A stretch of 64,000 nt of DNA from Steromphala cineraria. Taxonomy: Eukaryota > Mollusca > Gastropoda > Trochida > Trochidae. Positions 35,961 through 49,309 of this stretch are shown here, piece after piece. Made by a program: the position numbers and the translations under genes. Each line of letters starts with the position of its first letter. Within the stretch, counting starts at the first letter, position 1. Location of the stretch: positions 31,936,171-32,000,170 of the forward strand of contig OU744723.1 in assembly GCA_916613615.1 (NCBI GenBank), written 5' to 3'. The notes below the pieces were generated by a model. It saw nothing but the letters and a program-made list of their open reading frames with translations, did not search any database and was not told the origin of the DNA.

Positions 35961-38220
35961 TTACTTTCAGATTAAATGTTAACGGGGGACATCACAGTGC
36001 ATCACATGCACAGAGTTCTAGTTCGAATCATGTCTTAGGTATGCATGTACTTGACAAAATATTATGGGACATATCAGACATATTTGACATATCAGTAGCA
36101 TTCATAGTTTCAAATATATCTAGCTCAAGTTTTTTGATACAAGACAGATATCCAAAGCAAAGGGGAAATCGGAAATCTCTGTCTCTGAACGTATCAGTCG
36201 GAATCTAATAACATCTCATATTCACTCATAAAGATATCTTCTAGAGAAAACTTTTTAATGCAAACTCGTCCACTAACTAGGCGTACACATCGTACAGGTA
36301 TATTGAACTCGTTCCTACGGTGTGAATTGCAACCAAATGATTTAATCCTTTGCTTCAGAATGTTTATTCCGTCACTGACTGACCTCCAAAACATCTAACA
36401 TAAAACCAAATAGTAAATCGAGGGCTCTTACTGACCCCAAATTTACAATATAATTATGTTACTACCTTACTGACACTATTGCTATATCACTTACTTTAGA
36501 CTCGATATCAATTAGTACAGAAACAAAATATTTCAAACAAAAGGAAATATTGATTCATAATTGGTTCACCAAATATTGTAACGACTTAATCTGACATGTA
36601 CACTAACTAGGAACTCATTGACATTTTCTCTCATGGTAGATTATTAATGCTACAAATTGGTTATCGCAAATATTAAACCATAATTATGTATACAAGCGTT
36701 TAAGAGAGTACTTGAATTCGATGTATTCATTTATGTCCTTTACATGTAATCAATATCTTTACAATATGAAGTCAATATCGATGAAGTCACAGTTTTTATT
36801 AAACTGTGTCATGATAGTTTGTTGTTATGCCTAAACGTTAGTATTTCCTGAGTAAGAGCAGGGGATGTACATGCATATTTAGGCACAAGTGTACCTCGTA
36901 ATCACAGTATATCATCGGAACTTTCGTGAACATACTGGTTGTTTTTAAATGAATAACTAAAAAAACGTCCACTTACAAGAAATAGTGAGTAGCATTTTTT
37001 TTTAATAAACTGAAGATTGATTCACAGCATAGTGAGCATGAAGGTAACTTATAATATATGATCACTATGTTGTGAAACCGGTAAAATAATAGAGATATGA
37101 ATGCATCAATTAAGAGAAATAGCAGTGATTTTATTGTTGTTTCAGCACGAGTGACTCCGGATCTCTGACATTTTACAACAAAACGACTAACGATGTAGCG
37201 CCATTTTCAAACAGCAGAATTTTAAATAGATGATATACAGAACGTCACACGTGTGCATTTGGATCGTTTGTATTGAACGAGTAGATGACATGGACGCGGG
37301 GGAACAACGAGTTCATGACATCTTCGAGTGTTTTTGTCGGAGTTATGTCCATTTGGCACGAACGAGCGCATGCAAGCACGTGAAAGTACGGAAATTCCCG
37401 AATTCCGATCTCGTGTGACCACAGCAGCTATTTGTCATTTGTGTGGAGTCGAAGCGTATGAAAGTTAGGTCGAGACGACGTCCCTAGATTTAGCTCACAG
37501 TCTAACTTGTTATGTATCATAGAATTTTTAGTTTTATAACGTGTACTATATATGTCTAATATTTAAACAAATATCTTATCTAGTTTCCGAAGATTTAATT
37601 TGAAATCTAATCATTCTGACGACAAGGATGTTAACAAACATACTGCGCTCATGTTGATCTAACAAATCAAGTGTACCAAAACATTCAGAAAACCTCTGCA
37701 TTTTTCGCGTTACATAGGAAAGCGTTGATGTGTGAACCTTTAATCTACTTTCACAACTTTTAAAGCACAATAGTGAACGGTTGAATCCTACTTCTGAAAT
37801 CACAGACCTATACCTGTACGGACCTATTTGGTCGCGCGAAGCGCTTAGTAGCGGCTTTGAAAGTACAATTCCTTCAGGGTGATAATGTACAGCCAATGAA
37901 CAGTGCTTGCACTGGATATTAGGCTTAAAAATGTTCATTATTATTATACGGTATCCGTCAGATCTTAGATGAGTGACCAGTGACAACATAATTTTAAAAA
38001 GAGCGAATCAATGAGATTAAATTGACTTAAGCTGACACCAAATGAGTTCACTATAAGTAATGTTATTGTATTTAAATTTATTGATAAGTGGATGAATGGG
38101 GTTATACTTATTTTCACAATAAAGAAGTTGTAATCCAAAACATCTTGCTGTTCTGTACTTTCTTTCATGAGTTGAAATGTAAACACTGGGTTTCTTCAAA
38201 CAACAAATGCTAAAGCATAG
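35961..38220. other. Non-coding DNA, one small repeat
   Basis: 36830-36915 is related to the fold-back sequence at 63506-63636 ('tagtat.tcctgag', 'atatttaggcac'). A minus-strand open frame of 137 codons at 37576-37989 resembles no family I know. The stretch 37816-37850 resembles 62005-62040 at DNA level and is probably repeat-derived. Confidence 0.4.
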
Positions 38221-38224
38221 CCTC

Positions 38225-39035
38225 ACGTCATGTGATCAGTGACCCAGTTTCCGGACTGGCGAGCCGGACGTAATAGAGGGGTTGACTAATCGTGCTGACA
38301 TCTTATAATTGTCGAGAGGGCTTGAAGGTTTGTCACATTTTGTTTCGATATTAATGCATGTCAATGATGTTGTAGCGGTGTTTACCTGTGAATGTGCTCA
38401 TTTAACGAATGTTATAGTGTCTAATGAATGCTTTCGTTTTAGAAACTAAAGGTATTGAAAGGCCTACCCTAAATCCGTGAATGATGGAAGGGCGATAATT
38501 AACTCAAACGTTTTGGCCTGGGGATCATTCGAGGTAGGCGATTATTTATTTCAGAACCACAATGTGATAAAAAAGAATTGAAATATTCAATATTCAATAA
38601 AATATCATTACATGAAATATGTGGTGAAATTCATGTTTTTATAAATTGATGTTAAAACTGCTACAGGTTGACTTAATGAAATATGATAAAACAATATTGA
38701 TAAGTTGGTTTGCATTGTTAAACAAAACCCCGTGGTTATTAAAGGCAGGTGTAATGTTTTAAAAGAGGGCTTCGACCCAGCGGTTTTTCAAGGTAGTCGA
38801 GTATGTAAGTAAATACCGTATACTTCAAGGTTAACCTATATTGTACCCTTGCAAAGCAGAACGTGTAAGGTTTTATAAGTATGAGCTGTCTGTTTTCTAT
38901 TTTGAACTTCTTAAACTTGGAACTACACACTGATTAACATTAGCTAGGTTAACATATTTCTGAGCATGAATGGTCTGGTAAACACCGTGTATTCACTGCA
39001 TTGAGGTCTGTATGAGTGTGCTGTATTTCCCTGAA
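38225..39035 (+). promoter_or_regulatory. Possible upstream region of TRIM gene 2 (diverged block Q)
   Basis: A GC-richer patch at 38225-38327 ends in TTGAAG followed by GTTTGT, a plausible donor, like the 5' UTR exon end at 18451. Further on, 'ttgaggtctgtatgagtgtg' (about 39000) resembles 'ttgagggtctatacgagtgt' of block Q (18768). The second TRIM coding exon starts 3.9 kb later. Similarity is weak and the assignment tentative. Confidence 0.3.
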
Positions 39036-39299
39036 TCTTAAAACTGCACCGGAAATCATAATAAGTCTCTTATAGTCCTTGAACAAAACAGAAATGAAAC
39101 CCTTTTTGGCGATAATTTCTTTACTTTGAACATACTTGAAATAGAATTCTAAATATTCATGCGCGCTGGCTTTTCCAAATTTTTGTAGAATACCAAAAAT
39201 ACATGAATTACCAGTTAATGTGCGCGTCCTAATGATATAACAGCTTGACTGCTCAACAACGATACATTGGCTATATAATGTATGCTTTTACCTTGAGGT

Positions 39300-39480
39300 A
39301 ATTGTGCTTTTTACGGGTCCCTACGCTTCCCGTACCCAAATGTACAGCTGGGTGAACTGAGTGCAATGTGAATGAAGTGCCCTTCTCTAGGACACAACAT
39401 AGCGTTAAGCCCAAGTTACAATGGCCACACCCTTAAACAAAATCCAATATGAAGCCTGAAGTGCTACAGAAAGCTAAATA
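39300..39480 (-). repeat. Fragment of a SINE-like repeat
   Basis: 'gtacagctgggtgaactgag' is the reverse complement of the SINE body motif seen at 34649. The following 'atggccacaccctta' and 'gctacaga' also recur near 50472-50515. Truncated and decayed. Confidence 0.45.
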
Positions 39481-40680
39481 ATATAACATGTACATGAGTG
39501 CTTCTTTAATGCTCTAGTTATACGAAACGTGCTTGTCCTTATTAAAGCTCAAATCGCGTAGCCGAGTACAATCTGTGTATGTGTATAGACCATGAAGCCA
39601 AATATCAAGTTTCTTTACGTGCTCAAGCAGTATTCAGAATAATGCAACCGGATATCATAACAGGTAACAGACAGGACAGCGTGTAGAAGGCGAGTACAGG
39701 TATTCTCTATTAACATAGTGCACTTTCAAGTTATATTTATTACTGGTTGTCACTTATGTTTCTCGTTCATTTATTGCTTTACCGACTTTGAGGGTGATAA
39801 GCAAATGCATAATGTATATTGGCCCTGGGTGTGTCATCTCTAACTAGAAAGTAACATACTGTGTTTTTAGCATGCATATGGTTGAGCGTATAGACTAAAC
39901 ACTATATAAACTATCTATTTAAAAAAGAAAGGGATTGGTAAACAGGCTAGCAGCCTATTTAAATACCTGCATGCCATAGATAATTCTTAATAATGTTTAT
40001 AAATTATTGTAAGAATTCGTGTTTAGGATCACAAAGTATTAATTAAACGTTAACCTAATACCCTTCAAGTATAAAATCTACACAAACAGAATGGATGTAT
40101 GTCCTGTACCTGTACCATAAGACTTGTAATGTAAGCAGCTTACTTCATTTCAAGAGATTAATGCCTGTAAATAACCCCTTCATTTATTAATTGAGATTCT
40201 CGACGGATTATGCCGTAATCAAATTAATCAGGTACATGTCTTTTCAGACAGGTGTAGAGGTCTTATCAATTGACCTTATCATATTACTTTATATATTTAT
40301 TATAATGTTGAATGGACTACAATCAACCAACGTGTATACTGTCAAGGATAGAGAGGAGTTCTACAAACTACAAACTAAGCAGATTAAGCCCTTAATCAAC
40401 CACAATTAAGGGTGTAATCATCTTTCTAACAAAGTTTTAAAAAGTCAGTTTCCAAACTTACTAATTTAAGCCTTGCTGCTGACACTTGACTTCTCTGTGC
40501 TTGCTCTCTAGCTTACTTTAAGGGAAAGTAATAGTCCTACGAGAAAGCACTTTACATGACCACATCGGACTGAAAAATTACAGGAGACCATCCTGTCGAA
40601 ATTCGTCGACTGAAAATTTGTAAAGAGTAACGCCTTTTAATTGCATATCAGTATGTCAGTGTGTCAGTGCGTCGGTAATA
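39481..40680. other. Non-coding AT-rich DNA
   Basis: No supported gene. 40445-40505 resembles part of the fold-back element at 34002-34191. Confidence 0.4.
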
Positions 40681-40681
40681 T

Positions 40682-40768
40682 AATGTTATTAATAATGTTT
40701 TTCCGTATTGGTCCAGTTACAGGTCCTCGGTAACTGGACCAATACGGGAAAACATGATTAATGACATT
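40682..40768. repeat. Long hairpin (39-bp arms, 9-bp loop)
   Basis: The arms 40682-40720 and 40730-40768 are inverted copies with three or four mismatches, centred on 'ccgtattggtccagttac'. The core of the arms is similar to a four-fold direct repeat just downstream. Confidence 0.92.
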
Positions 40769-40930
40769 TTTATTAATTAACTTCTTTGTGATTTACTTGT
40801 ACAACATTAGAGAGTTAATTTTCATCGAAATCAAAATTATAAAAGAGATTGGTGAACTGTAATATATGTTGAAAGTTTTGAAGCGATAGCTTCGGACTTG
40901 CGCCATTTGTGTATATGCGCATGCTCAGAG

Positions 40931-41002
40931 TCGTATTGGCCCAGTCTGCTCGTATTGGCCCAGTTTGGCCCGTATTGGCCCAGCTTACCTGTATTGGCCC
41001 AG
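40931..41002. repeat. Four direct copies of a 'gtattggcccag' motif
   Basis: 'cgtattggcccag' or 'tgtattggcccag' occurs four times about 18-20 bases apart (starting near 40932, 40950, 40969 and 40989). It differs from the hairpin arm core (cgtattggtccag) by one base. Confidence 0.88.
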
Positions 41003-41049
41003 TTGCCGAATCGTATAGTGTAGGCCGTTCAGATTGTATTAGTGCCATA

Positions 41050-42240
41050 TCATTGATAGTTAATTATTAATTGGCCGAAACAAGGGAGAAAACTAGAGGT
41101 AAATAAACAACTAGTCAAGGGTCGGTAGCAAGTGTTAGATAAACCATGCCCGTGACTGACGTTTAAATCTTTGCATAGGAGGATGGGGTGAAATAAGACC
41201 AACGGACAAACACCTTATTTGAGTGTCAGATGTATGTAGGCCTTCATACCAGACCATTTTGCGAAAGAATGTAACCTGTTAGCAATTAAACAATCAACCA
41301 CTAAAAAGATCAAATACCTAAAACTGTCAATCTTTTTAAACCATGCACTAAATTCAACCAAGAATGTTGGTTAAGGTTAATATTTAATATTGTACACATA
41401 TGTCATTAAATGTTTGGACATGCATAATAAGTATAGGTTATACTTATATCTTGATTTTTTCCATTTAATTTTTTAAATTTACCTATGCTCATGTACCACC
41501 GATGGTGAAATTGTGTGAATAAAAACCTTGAATTTAGAAGCTCAATAACATACAGATGAATTGGTAAAGGTATACTTGTATCTATCCAGCATATAGAGGC
41601 TCATAACACACTATAATATAACGATAAAACGGTTAGATAGAAATGATAAATACAAGACGCAAAAAGCTATTTTGAATACATGTTTATGAAATGATATTTT
41701 AGATACCTTTTACCAATTAGAAAACATTTTTTTCACTTTGAAAAGCGGATCAAATAGTTAAATAAAAGGAAACTGATGACATGAAGTCGTTTGGAACTCG
41801 TTTTCAAAATTGAAAATATTTTAAGATTAAAGCTCAATCATGGTAATAACCAAAATCTATAAGTGAACATGAATATGCAAAAGGAAAAAAGGGCAATAGT
41901 TAATTTTTTAAAGCGAGACTACTGCATTTCTTTTGAAATTACAATGCCTTTCACCTGCAATATACAGATTTTTGTGATACATACTTCTTATGAGTCCTTT
42001 TATATAAGCCATTTTATCCTTGAAATCTGGACTCTTCTTAGTATTGTATACATTTCTATATTTCATTTGAGACAGATTTTTCCATATACTTTACAGCCCT
42101 AATGTTCTTGTTATGAATTTTTGTATATAAACCATATTTGGACCTTCTACTCGGGACTTTATTAAGCTCATTTAGTAGTGATGGGATAAAAGTTCTACAA
42201 GTTCCATTTGTCAATTGCGGTACTTATATTTCCACAGAGC
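41050..42240. other. Presumed upstream/intronic DNA of TRIM gene 2
   Basis: AT-rich, no gene. It ends in a pyrimidine-rich acceptor, 'tatttccacag' (42228-42238), before the leader of the coding exon. Confidence 0.45.
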
Positions 42241-42250
42241 GACGTCTTCT

Positions 42251-44574
42251 ATGGCGACATCAGGCACGCTTCGGGAAAACTTCCTGACCTGCAATATATG
42301 TATGGAGGATTTTCAGGAGCCAGTGACTCTAGCCTGTCAACACTCCTTCTGTAGGACCTGCCTGGGCAAATATCTACAGACGAAAGAAGAAGCAGTGAGA
42401 AACAAGACCATCTCCTGTCCCACGTGTAGACAAGAGACCCCAGTGCCTTACCCTGACAGACCTGTGGAAGATTGGGCGGGACAGCTGAAACCAGGACTGC
42501 TTCTAACTGGACTCATGGACTCAGTTGTGCAAGAAGGTATTATTCATTTCTGCCTTTCAGTGCTGGATTACATTTAATGATATAAAGAAATATTAAATAA
42601 TTCTCTTCTACGTTACATTACACGATAGGTGTGTACTGGCTGATGCAATCGGTAAAATATATGAAATATTTAAATATCAATATCAAAATATCAAAATTGA
42701 CAAAACGCATTTCAAGTACATTATATTTTTCTGTTCAGCGTAAATAATACAATTATATTTGACAAAGATACTAGTTTCATTGTCAAAATCATGCAAGTGT
42801 AATGCATGACATTAAATTCAATATGAGTATAACAACATCTTACATGAACTGATAGGCAAGACAAAGTACACTCTTCAGCTGAAGTTATCATATGTAAGAT
42901 TACATATATTTCATTTACATTTTAAGCATCTCATCAATGCATGGTATGCCAAGAAGAAGGAAAGACAACTCCTGCAACTCACTGGTGTTTAGAATGTGAA
43001 ACTTCATTTTGTGATGGGTGTCTTAAGCTCCATAATAAAATGCCAATCTTGAAGAAACACAAAATAAACACAGTCACAGAAAAAAAGCCTCAACAGCAAA
43101 AGGAATTTATGTGTAAGCAACATGACAAGTTGTTTTATCTGTTTTGTAAGGATTGTGACAAGCCCTTGTGTACTGCCTGTTGCAGCATTACTCACAGAAC
43201 ATGTAAAGCACTCGTCACAATCAAGTCACAGCTGGCAGAGGTCAAATCTAAACTTGTGAAACGTCGACATAATCTTGCAGAAACAATTGATTCCACAAAT
43301 GTCAAGATAAAACAACTTGATGTCCAAACAAACGATATCTTGTTGGACAGGGCAAAGGTCGAATCAGATATACGAAGAATCCTGAAGGAAGCTACGGACA
43401 TACTGAAACAGAAGGAAGATCAACTGATCAAGAAGGTGACAGATCAAACAGAACAAGACCAACAGATGTTGAGGTCGATGATGAAGTCAATGCAAATGGA
43501 TCTACAGCTGTATCAGCAACAGTCGCAGTCCATCCAGCAGGCCCTGGAGTTGGAGGATGAGGCGCAGCTGTTTGAGATGTATGTGTCAGAAGCTGGAAAG
43601 AACATTTCAGGGGCACAGGTGATGGGGAAAACAGATGTACCTCAATTAAGCTTTATTCATCCGCTTGATCAATTGAAGAAACAAATCGATATGATGGATG
43701 TTAAGATTGAAAGGGCTGATTTGAAGATGCAAAACAAGGGCATTAATCTTAGTGCCGCACCATTGCTGGGTGAAGTTATAGACGCTAAACTTAATGTGAC
43801 AGCTGCGTGCAATATAACAGACGGTTTGGTCATGGACGTTGCAGGTACACAGGTAACACTACTTGCTGTTTTGACACAAAATATCTTAAATCCTTTTACA
43901 TTAAAGGAGGAAAAGCTTGTTCAACTGGACTTAAAGTGTCTGGCAATCCTCGATGTATGACAGTTGTCAGTGAAGGCAACGTTGCTGTGTCTCTTCCAGG
44001 ATCTCAACGACTCATTGCAGTGACTGTGTCTCCTGATCTTGAACTCCGCTCGACAATACAGACGGGTAGGGACTACTGGGCCCTGTCTGCTCTTGATCAA
44101 TCAACTCTCGTGGCAGGTTCCAAGTCTCCACCTTCTGTGGATCTGATTGATATGCAAGGAACCGTCCTGAAGAGCTTCACAACACTTCCTGCCATTGGAA
44201 GGAGCTTCATTGATCCTCATTACATACACGTGACGAGACAAGGAACTATCCTGGTGTCAGACTACAGGCTGAAGTCGGTCATCTGTCTGACACAGTCTGG
44301 AGACATTATATTCACATACCCGCCTACAGAAGACAGATCACTTAAGGGTCCATGGGGAATCACATCCACAAATGAAGGAGACATTCTTGTAGCTGACTGT
44401 AACACACACAAAGTCATTCATTTGAATAATTCAGGAGAATTTATCAGAGACATTCTCACAGCAAAAAATGGTTTACAATATCCAACCGGTCTTTGTTTGA
44501 ATGGAGACAATCTGTGTGTAACATTACCATACAAGGGTCTACACAAATACACATTTGGAGAAGAGAGCATTTAG
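42251..44574 (+). CDS. TRIM family E3 ligase, paralogue with one frameshift
   Basis: The RING exon (42251-42536, MATSGTLRENFLTC...) is spliced at the same place as in gene 1 to an exon starting at 42927 (tttaag|catctc), giving ASHQCMVC in place of GPDQCSVC. RING ligands C, C, C, H, C, C, C, C are all present, as are B-boxes 1 and 2, the coiled coil and the propeller to the stop at 44572. The ATG at 42251 matches gene 1; the open frame continues upstream without ATG only into the intron. A one-base shift occurs at a run of four T (43869-43872). Before it the frame runs to a stop at 43958-43960; the true propeller continues in another frame. This may be a real null mutation, a polymorphism or an assembly error. 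Candidate polyadenylation signals AATAAA are at 44755 and 44777. Confidence 0.87.
42537..42926 (+). other. Intron of TRIM gene 2 (390 bases)
   Basis: GT..AG, phase 1, in the equivalent position to the intron of gene 1. Sequence is unrelated apart from AT-richness. Confidence 0.88.
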
Positions 44575-47015
44575 ATGATGGCGTCCACTTACAGATGAAT
44601 CAATATAGCTTATGCCTTTTTGAAATGCCATGAAAAGGAAATCCAAGGAAAAAATGTCAAGGCATATTACATTGCAGCAGCATTTGTCTAGACCAGAGCA
44701 ATCTAAACAAAATGGCAAAAATAAGTTATCACTCAATTGGAAAGACTCTCATTGAATAAAATCAGCTGAAAGTTAAAATAAAGTCGGTCAAGTATATCAA
44801 CCACTCTCCAAATTATTGAACAACAGGAAATAATATTTGACATACTGTTAGCTGAACGAGATTATTGGGTTTTCCTTATAGAATTTAGACGTTTGTGCAA
44901 TGTGAAAACTATTGTAATTGTGCAGCAAACGTCTGGATATTCGACGTAGCGCTATTGTGATGTCCGATACGGGGATTAAGTTCGGGGTAAACGTGTATAA
45001 TGACAACTGCCGTATACGTATACCTATGTAAAAACAATTAAGAGCCGCCTGCAAGTTTGAAACATCAACAGTGCGCCTGGCCATATACTTTGTTAGCCAG
45101 ATGGACGCGCTTTCAAAGAGGGGCAGAGTTGTCGCTTTTTTTGTTATCCAGAACTTGGGATGTAGCTAGGCGACAGTATCTTCCAAAGAATCAAACTACA
45201 CAAGTGTCTCTCAATCCATCTTTATTCAGTGCATGGGAGGGTCCGCCAACACTGGCGTTACCTGAGTTGTTCACATGAATATCGAGAAACCAGAATGTCT
45301 CCTGAGTATCGTGCACTGGCTTAAATACCCTGAATGTACATTGGAGTTTCAGTCTTACTAGTTCATTGGTTATCAACTACATATATTCTTAGAATACCTC
45401 TTCGTTTCCAGGTGAACTCTTTGGTCAGGTCCGGTCTCAGGTAGTGATGAGAGCAGTCCAACTAACGGTCCAGGAATGTCTACACCATTTTATATTCAAT
45501 GGAGACTGAGCGAGTTTCTCGTCTAAATCTATTGAATCATTATTTGTAGAATATGATAATTATATAAAACACCAAATCATACAATTTACATTAAATTCAT
45601 CATCACATATCATCATTAAATAATTACCAGAACATAATTAGTCATAATTTATATCATCCGATTTTGACCATTTTCAATGCAGGTGATAGTTGTATCATTG
45701 CATTAGTGACTTCAGTGTACAATTACGCTAATGCGAAATCATGACTAAGAGTGGGGTAAATTATTTTCCTTTTCATTACCGTGAATTAGGTGCACCCTAA
45801 GTTGCCAAACTTTGTCTTAATTTTGAAAGGCAAATCTTGAAGTTTTAATGTAAGTTAAAGTTCTTACTAATATAGTTTAATGTATGGATAAGATATGAAT
45901 TATGATTTAGGGGTGTTTTTGTCTTGGTATGTGATTAAGTCCGGTCAAACGCGACCCCTCTTAAGAATCTGACGGAAGGGTTAGAATCAGACCATCTAGT
46001 GCATTTACAGAGCAAGAATACCGTTTGTCCGATGCAACAAAGTGTTGATTGCAGGTGTCCACTGCTAATTTCGATAACATCGGGAATTATTCCGTATGGC
46101 CTTTGCGAAGTGACTTGGTAATCCTTATCTTTAGACAACTGGCAGCGGCAATATGACTTGAAATTCACAATTAGGGATAGAATTCAAGCAATAATTTTTT
46201 TAGGTAAACGGCAGGGAAATTCTTATAAAGTGATGAACTATTCTCATTAGAGCCTAAAGTTTTACCGCGTGGTTTTATTTCATCAAGTGGAAGTATTGTC
46301 TGCTACTAAAATAAGGTTTAATGTCAATTAGTGCACTAGCAGGACAAACTTACTGTATCAAGTCGAGATTCTGATCGATAAGTCAAATTAATCTTTTTTA
46401 ATATTGCTAAAAACGAGTTAGAAGGAAAATGTGTTACTACATGTACTGTTTGAAACGGTGTACAAGTAGTATCCATGCAAATGGCACTTGGGATCAAAAT
46501 CGACCGTCTTACCGGGAGTCGAAAGTGTTCTATAGGAGATCTTCCTCTCCACAGATTACAGAAAGGAATTGCCAACTCGATTGAGTTCGTACCTCGATAG
46601 AATCAAGATTTATATGATTATATTCCTCAGATTTTATTAAGTCTGATAAATGGTTCTTGTGATTTAGTCTCGGGTGTTGTTGGATATATTTAGTAAACTC
46701 ATTTTTAAAACTCATATTTTGGCATTTTTCAGCTGTTCAAGATTTAACAATTTGACAAAAAATAAAGTGTATCGCCCAAAAAAAGAAAGAAAAACATCGT
46801 GAAATGAAGACAACCATCGAAGCTATGATCGTGGAATGCATAACTACAACAAAATGTCGTAACAGATAACTCTGTTTATTAATTATGTGTAAATATGTTC
46901 CTCTTCTATCAATCAGGTTTATATTTCTTAATTTACTTCATGAATTACCACAATAAAGCATATTTGTTTTCTAGCAATTCAAACATTTCAAGATGACGGA
47001 CGAAAGCTGATCGAG
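44575..47015. other. TRIM gene 2 3' region and unassigned DNA
   Basis: The first 200 bases hold AATAAA signals. About 44930-45480 is less AT-rich than its surroundings, with an unassigned open frame (45057-45278). The minus-strand frames at 45935-46168 and 46336-46575 resemble no known family. No repeat recognised. Confidence 0.4.
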
Positions 47016-47019
47016 TGGT

Positions 47020-47310
47020 GCCTTTAAAGGGCAATAGGGCCACAAAACTGTAAATTTCAATCCTTATTTGTACATTAGTAGAAGTTTCTACACAGGATTT
47101 CAGCTTTCTAAGCCTTTTGTTTTCGGAGAAGAAAAGAATTTGTTAGGCGGTGGCCCTTAGTAGGGGCCCTAAGGCTGCCAAAACTACAGTTTATAATCCT
47201 CACTAGTCAAAGAGTCTGTACACAAGGTTTCAGTTTTCTATGCCTTATGCTTCTGGAGAAAGATGAAAATAGGTTTTTAGAGCGTTTCCCTGTGGCCCAT
47301 TGTTTTTTAA
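47020..47310. repeat. Dispersed bivalve-type repeat, copy 1
   Basis: Two internal units of about 130 bases ('gggccacaaaactg', 'caggatttcagctttctaagcctt', 'ggagaa.a'). Related to 49905-50470, 61560-61710 and 62330-62410. Confidence 0.65.
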
Positions 47311-48375
47311 TTTATTGTGTTTCTAATTGTGTACATACGTATATAGGTATACAAACAAACTATGTGAAACTGAACGCAGGTTTTTGAAATGCTGAATCAA
47401 ACGACATCTTTCAAACAGCTTTCAATATTCTCAATACCAATTCTTTTTACTTGGAATGCATGTCGTGCTTGTTATGGATAACTTATCTTTTTATTTAACT
47501 TTTCATGCAATAAAACAGGTAAAGGAACCGATTCTTTTTCTATATTCATTAACGTTTCACAGATTATCTCGGGGTCAGTTTAGTTTCATTGTGGAAGCCC
47601 TATTGAAAGCCTGGATAGCTGATTGACAAGATTCAGCCGATAAGATACCAACCTAGTTGAACACTATAGTGACTGTGTTTATAGTCTAGGCAGTTCTAGG
47701 ATCAACTGTCAGTCTCAGTGATTAGTATGCAGGTGAAAAATAAATTCTAGATGGCCTTTTAATATGCTTGGTTGTTTTTTCTCCATTGTTTAATTGTGGT
47801 TCATGCTCAATTATTGTGAAAGCTTAAAATGTATGAATATGTCATCCTTGAAACTCAATACAAAGAAGAGTAGTAACAGCACTGTGGAGAGTTAGCTGTA
47901 TTGATCACTTTGCAAAGGTTTCTAATATTTTCACTTTTCCATCACTTATTATTATGTTCCTTGTAACTTTTACATAAATGCATAGATATTTGTTTTCAGA
48001 TTTGATACCTTGACCTTAGTTTCGAATCCATAGCCTCACCTTGGCGAACTTGTCTCTGAACAATATCAGCTTGAATTGAATCACAAACTGTCAGGTTAAA
48101 CTCCTAAATGAAGACGAATTAGAAGATACATGTAAATACAAATAAGTGCCTTTGAGTCCTATACAATCTAAAGGTTGAGTCTACCAATAACTATCATCAC
48201 ATTTTTTAACACACAGTCGAGCGGCCCTTTTACAGCCGCATTCCAATCAAGGTCAAGCTAGGTCATCTGTATGACACGTTTGTTTTGTGAAAGAACATCT
48301 TACAATTGATATAATGTTTGAGAACTCATATATTAGATTTAGAACAATTCCGATATATGCCCTAAATACCATAAG
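47311..48375. other. Non-coding AT-rich DNA
   Basis: Nothing supported. Confidence 0.45.
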
Positions 48376-48379
48376 ACCG

Positions 48380-48860
48380 TGAATGATTCAGTTTACAAAC
48401 CTGTCAGTCGGATCGCACGTGCAAAACGAGGAAATGGACACGCTGTCTGTTAATGTACAATGTCAATCATTCCCAGTAAGGTTAATAATTTGTTGGACAT
48501 GATTTGTCTGGTTTATTTATACCTTTTTGTGAACACTTGTGAGTAACAAAGTTTGCAATTCAACTGTAAAAATGTGCAAGTTGTTTGATTTAAGTTTTGT
48601 TCATATGTCAAAATATCAGAACTTTGTATTTTCAAAAATCAACATTAAAAAGATAAGTTGCACATGCGATACAAACACTAACGGTAATGTAATTTTTTGG
48701 CCAAAAACATCACGTTAATTCTGATTGTTGGGATAACTTTGCCTCAGCATTCGAAGCTACCGGGTAGAACGCAAAAAGCGTGCAGCACGTGCTAGTAGTG
48801 CACTTACATAGCGGGTGAATCGGTGCAATTGCGTCGACTCGCCTGTCCGATTTTTAAAGG
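48380..48860 (+). repeat. TRIM 3' flank, copy F2
   Basis: Aligns with 23970-24150 ('cggatcgcacgtgcaaa', 'aatgtcaatcattc', 'gaacacttgtga') and with 24570-24680 (conserved block at 48772-48838). It lies 3.8 kb after the end of TRIM gene 2, the intervening DNA having been inserted or having diverged. Confidence 0.8.
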
Positions 48861-48869
48861 GACAGTCCT

Positions 48870-49300
48870 ATCTGGGAAAGAAAATTCAACTCTTAGTTGA
48901 CTACTTCTCAGTTATGATTTAACTGATTATTTCTTAGGATTTCGTTTCGGAGCTACTTCAAAACAATTTGACCTACAATGTAGCTGAAACCACAGATTAA
49001 TGCAATCTTTGCAAGAGAATTTTGTGTAGATACATAAGTTGTTAAAATACAAAATGATATCGCTTCATTCTGAATGGTGTAAGACCATCACATCGTTTTA
49101 TTCCCCTTTAACGTAATTCAAACTATATATATCAACTATTCAATGGAATAAGAATGACTTTTGATTTTTTAATGACGTTGCCATATGTAATTTCACGTTC
49201 AATATCTTTCAAAAATCTTTTTCAACAGATTCACTAAATACTCTTTTATTAGCCGGCTTTAGGGCGAGATTCATTGAATGTTTGTATATTGGTTCATAAC
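48870..49300. other. AT-rich DNA
   Basis: No supported feature. Confidence 0.4.
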
Positions 49301-49309
49301 CATGTGAGT

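Noticed and set aside
37576..37989. 137-codon minus-strand gene
   Set aside because: No recognisable domain, no splice signals that build a larger gene, and DNA-level similarity to another non-coding site near 62010.
43807..43866. Independent start of a second gene within TRIM gene 2
   Set aside because: The frame from 43807 is just the continuation of the propeller after the frameshift; its first 20 codons overlap the upstream frame and do not resemble TRIM sequence.
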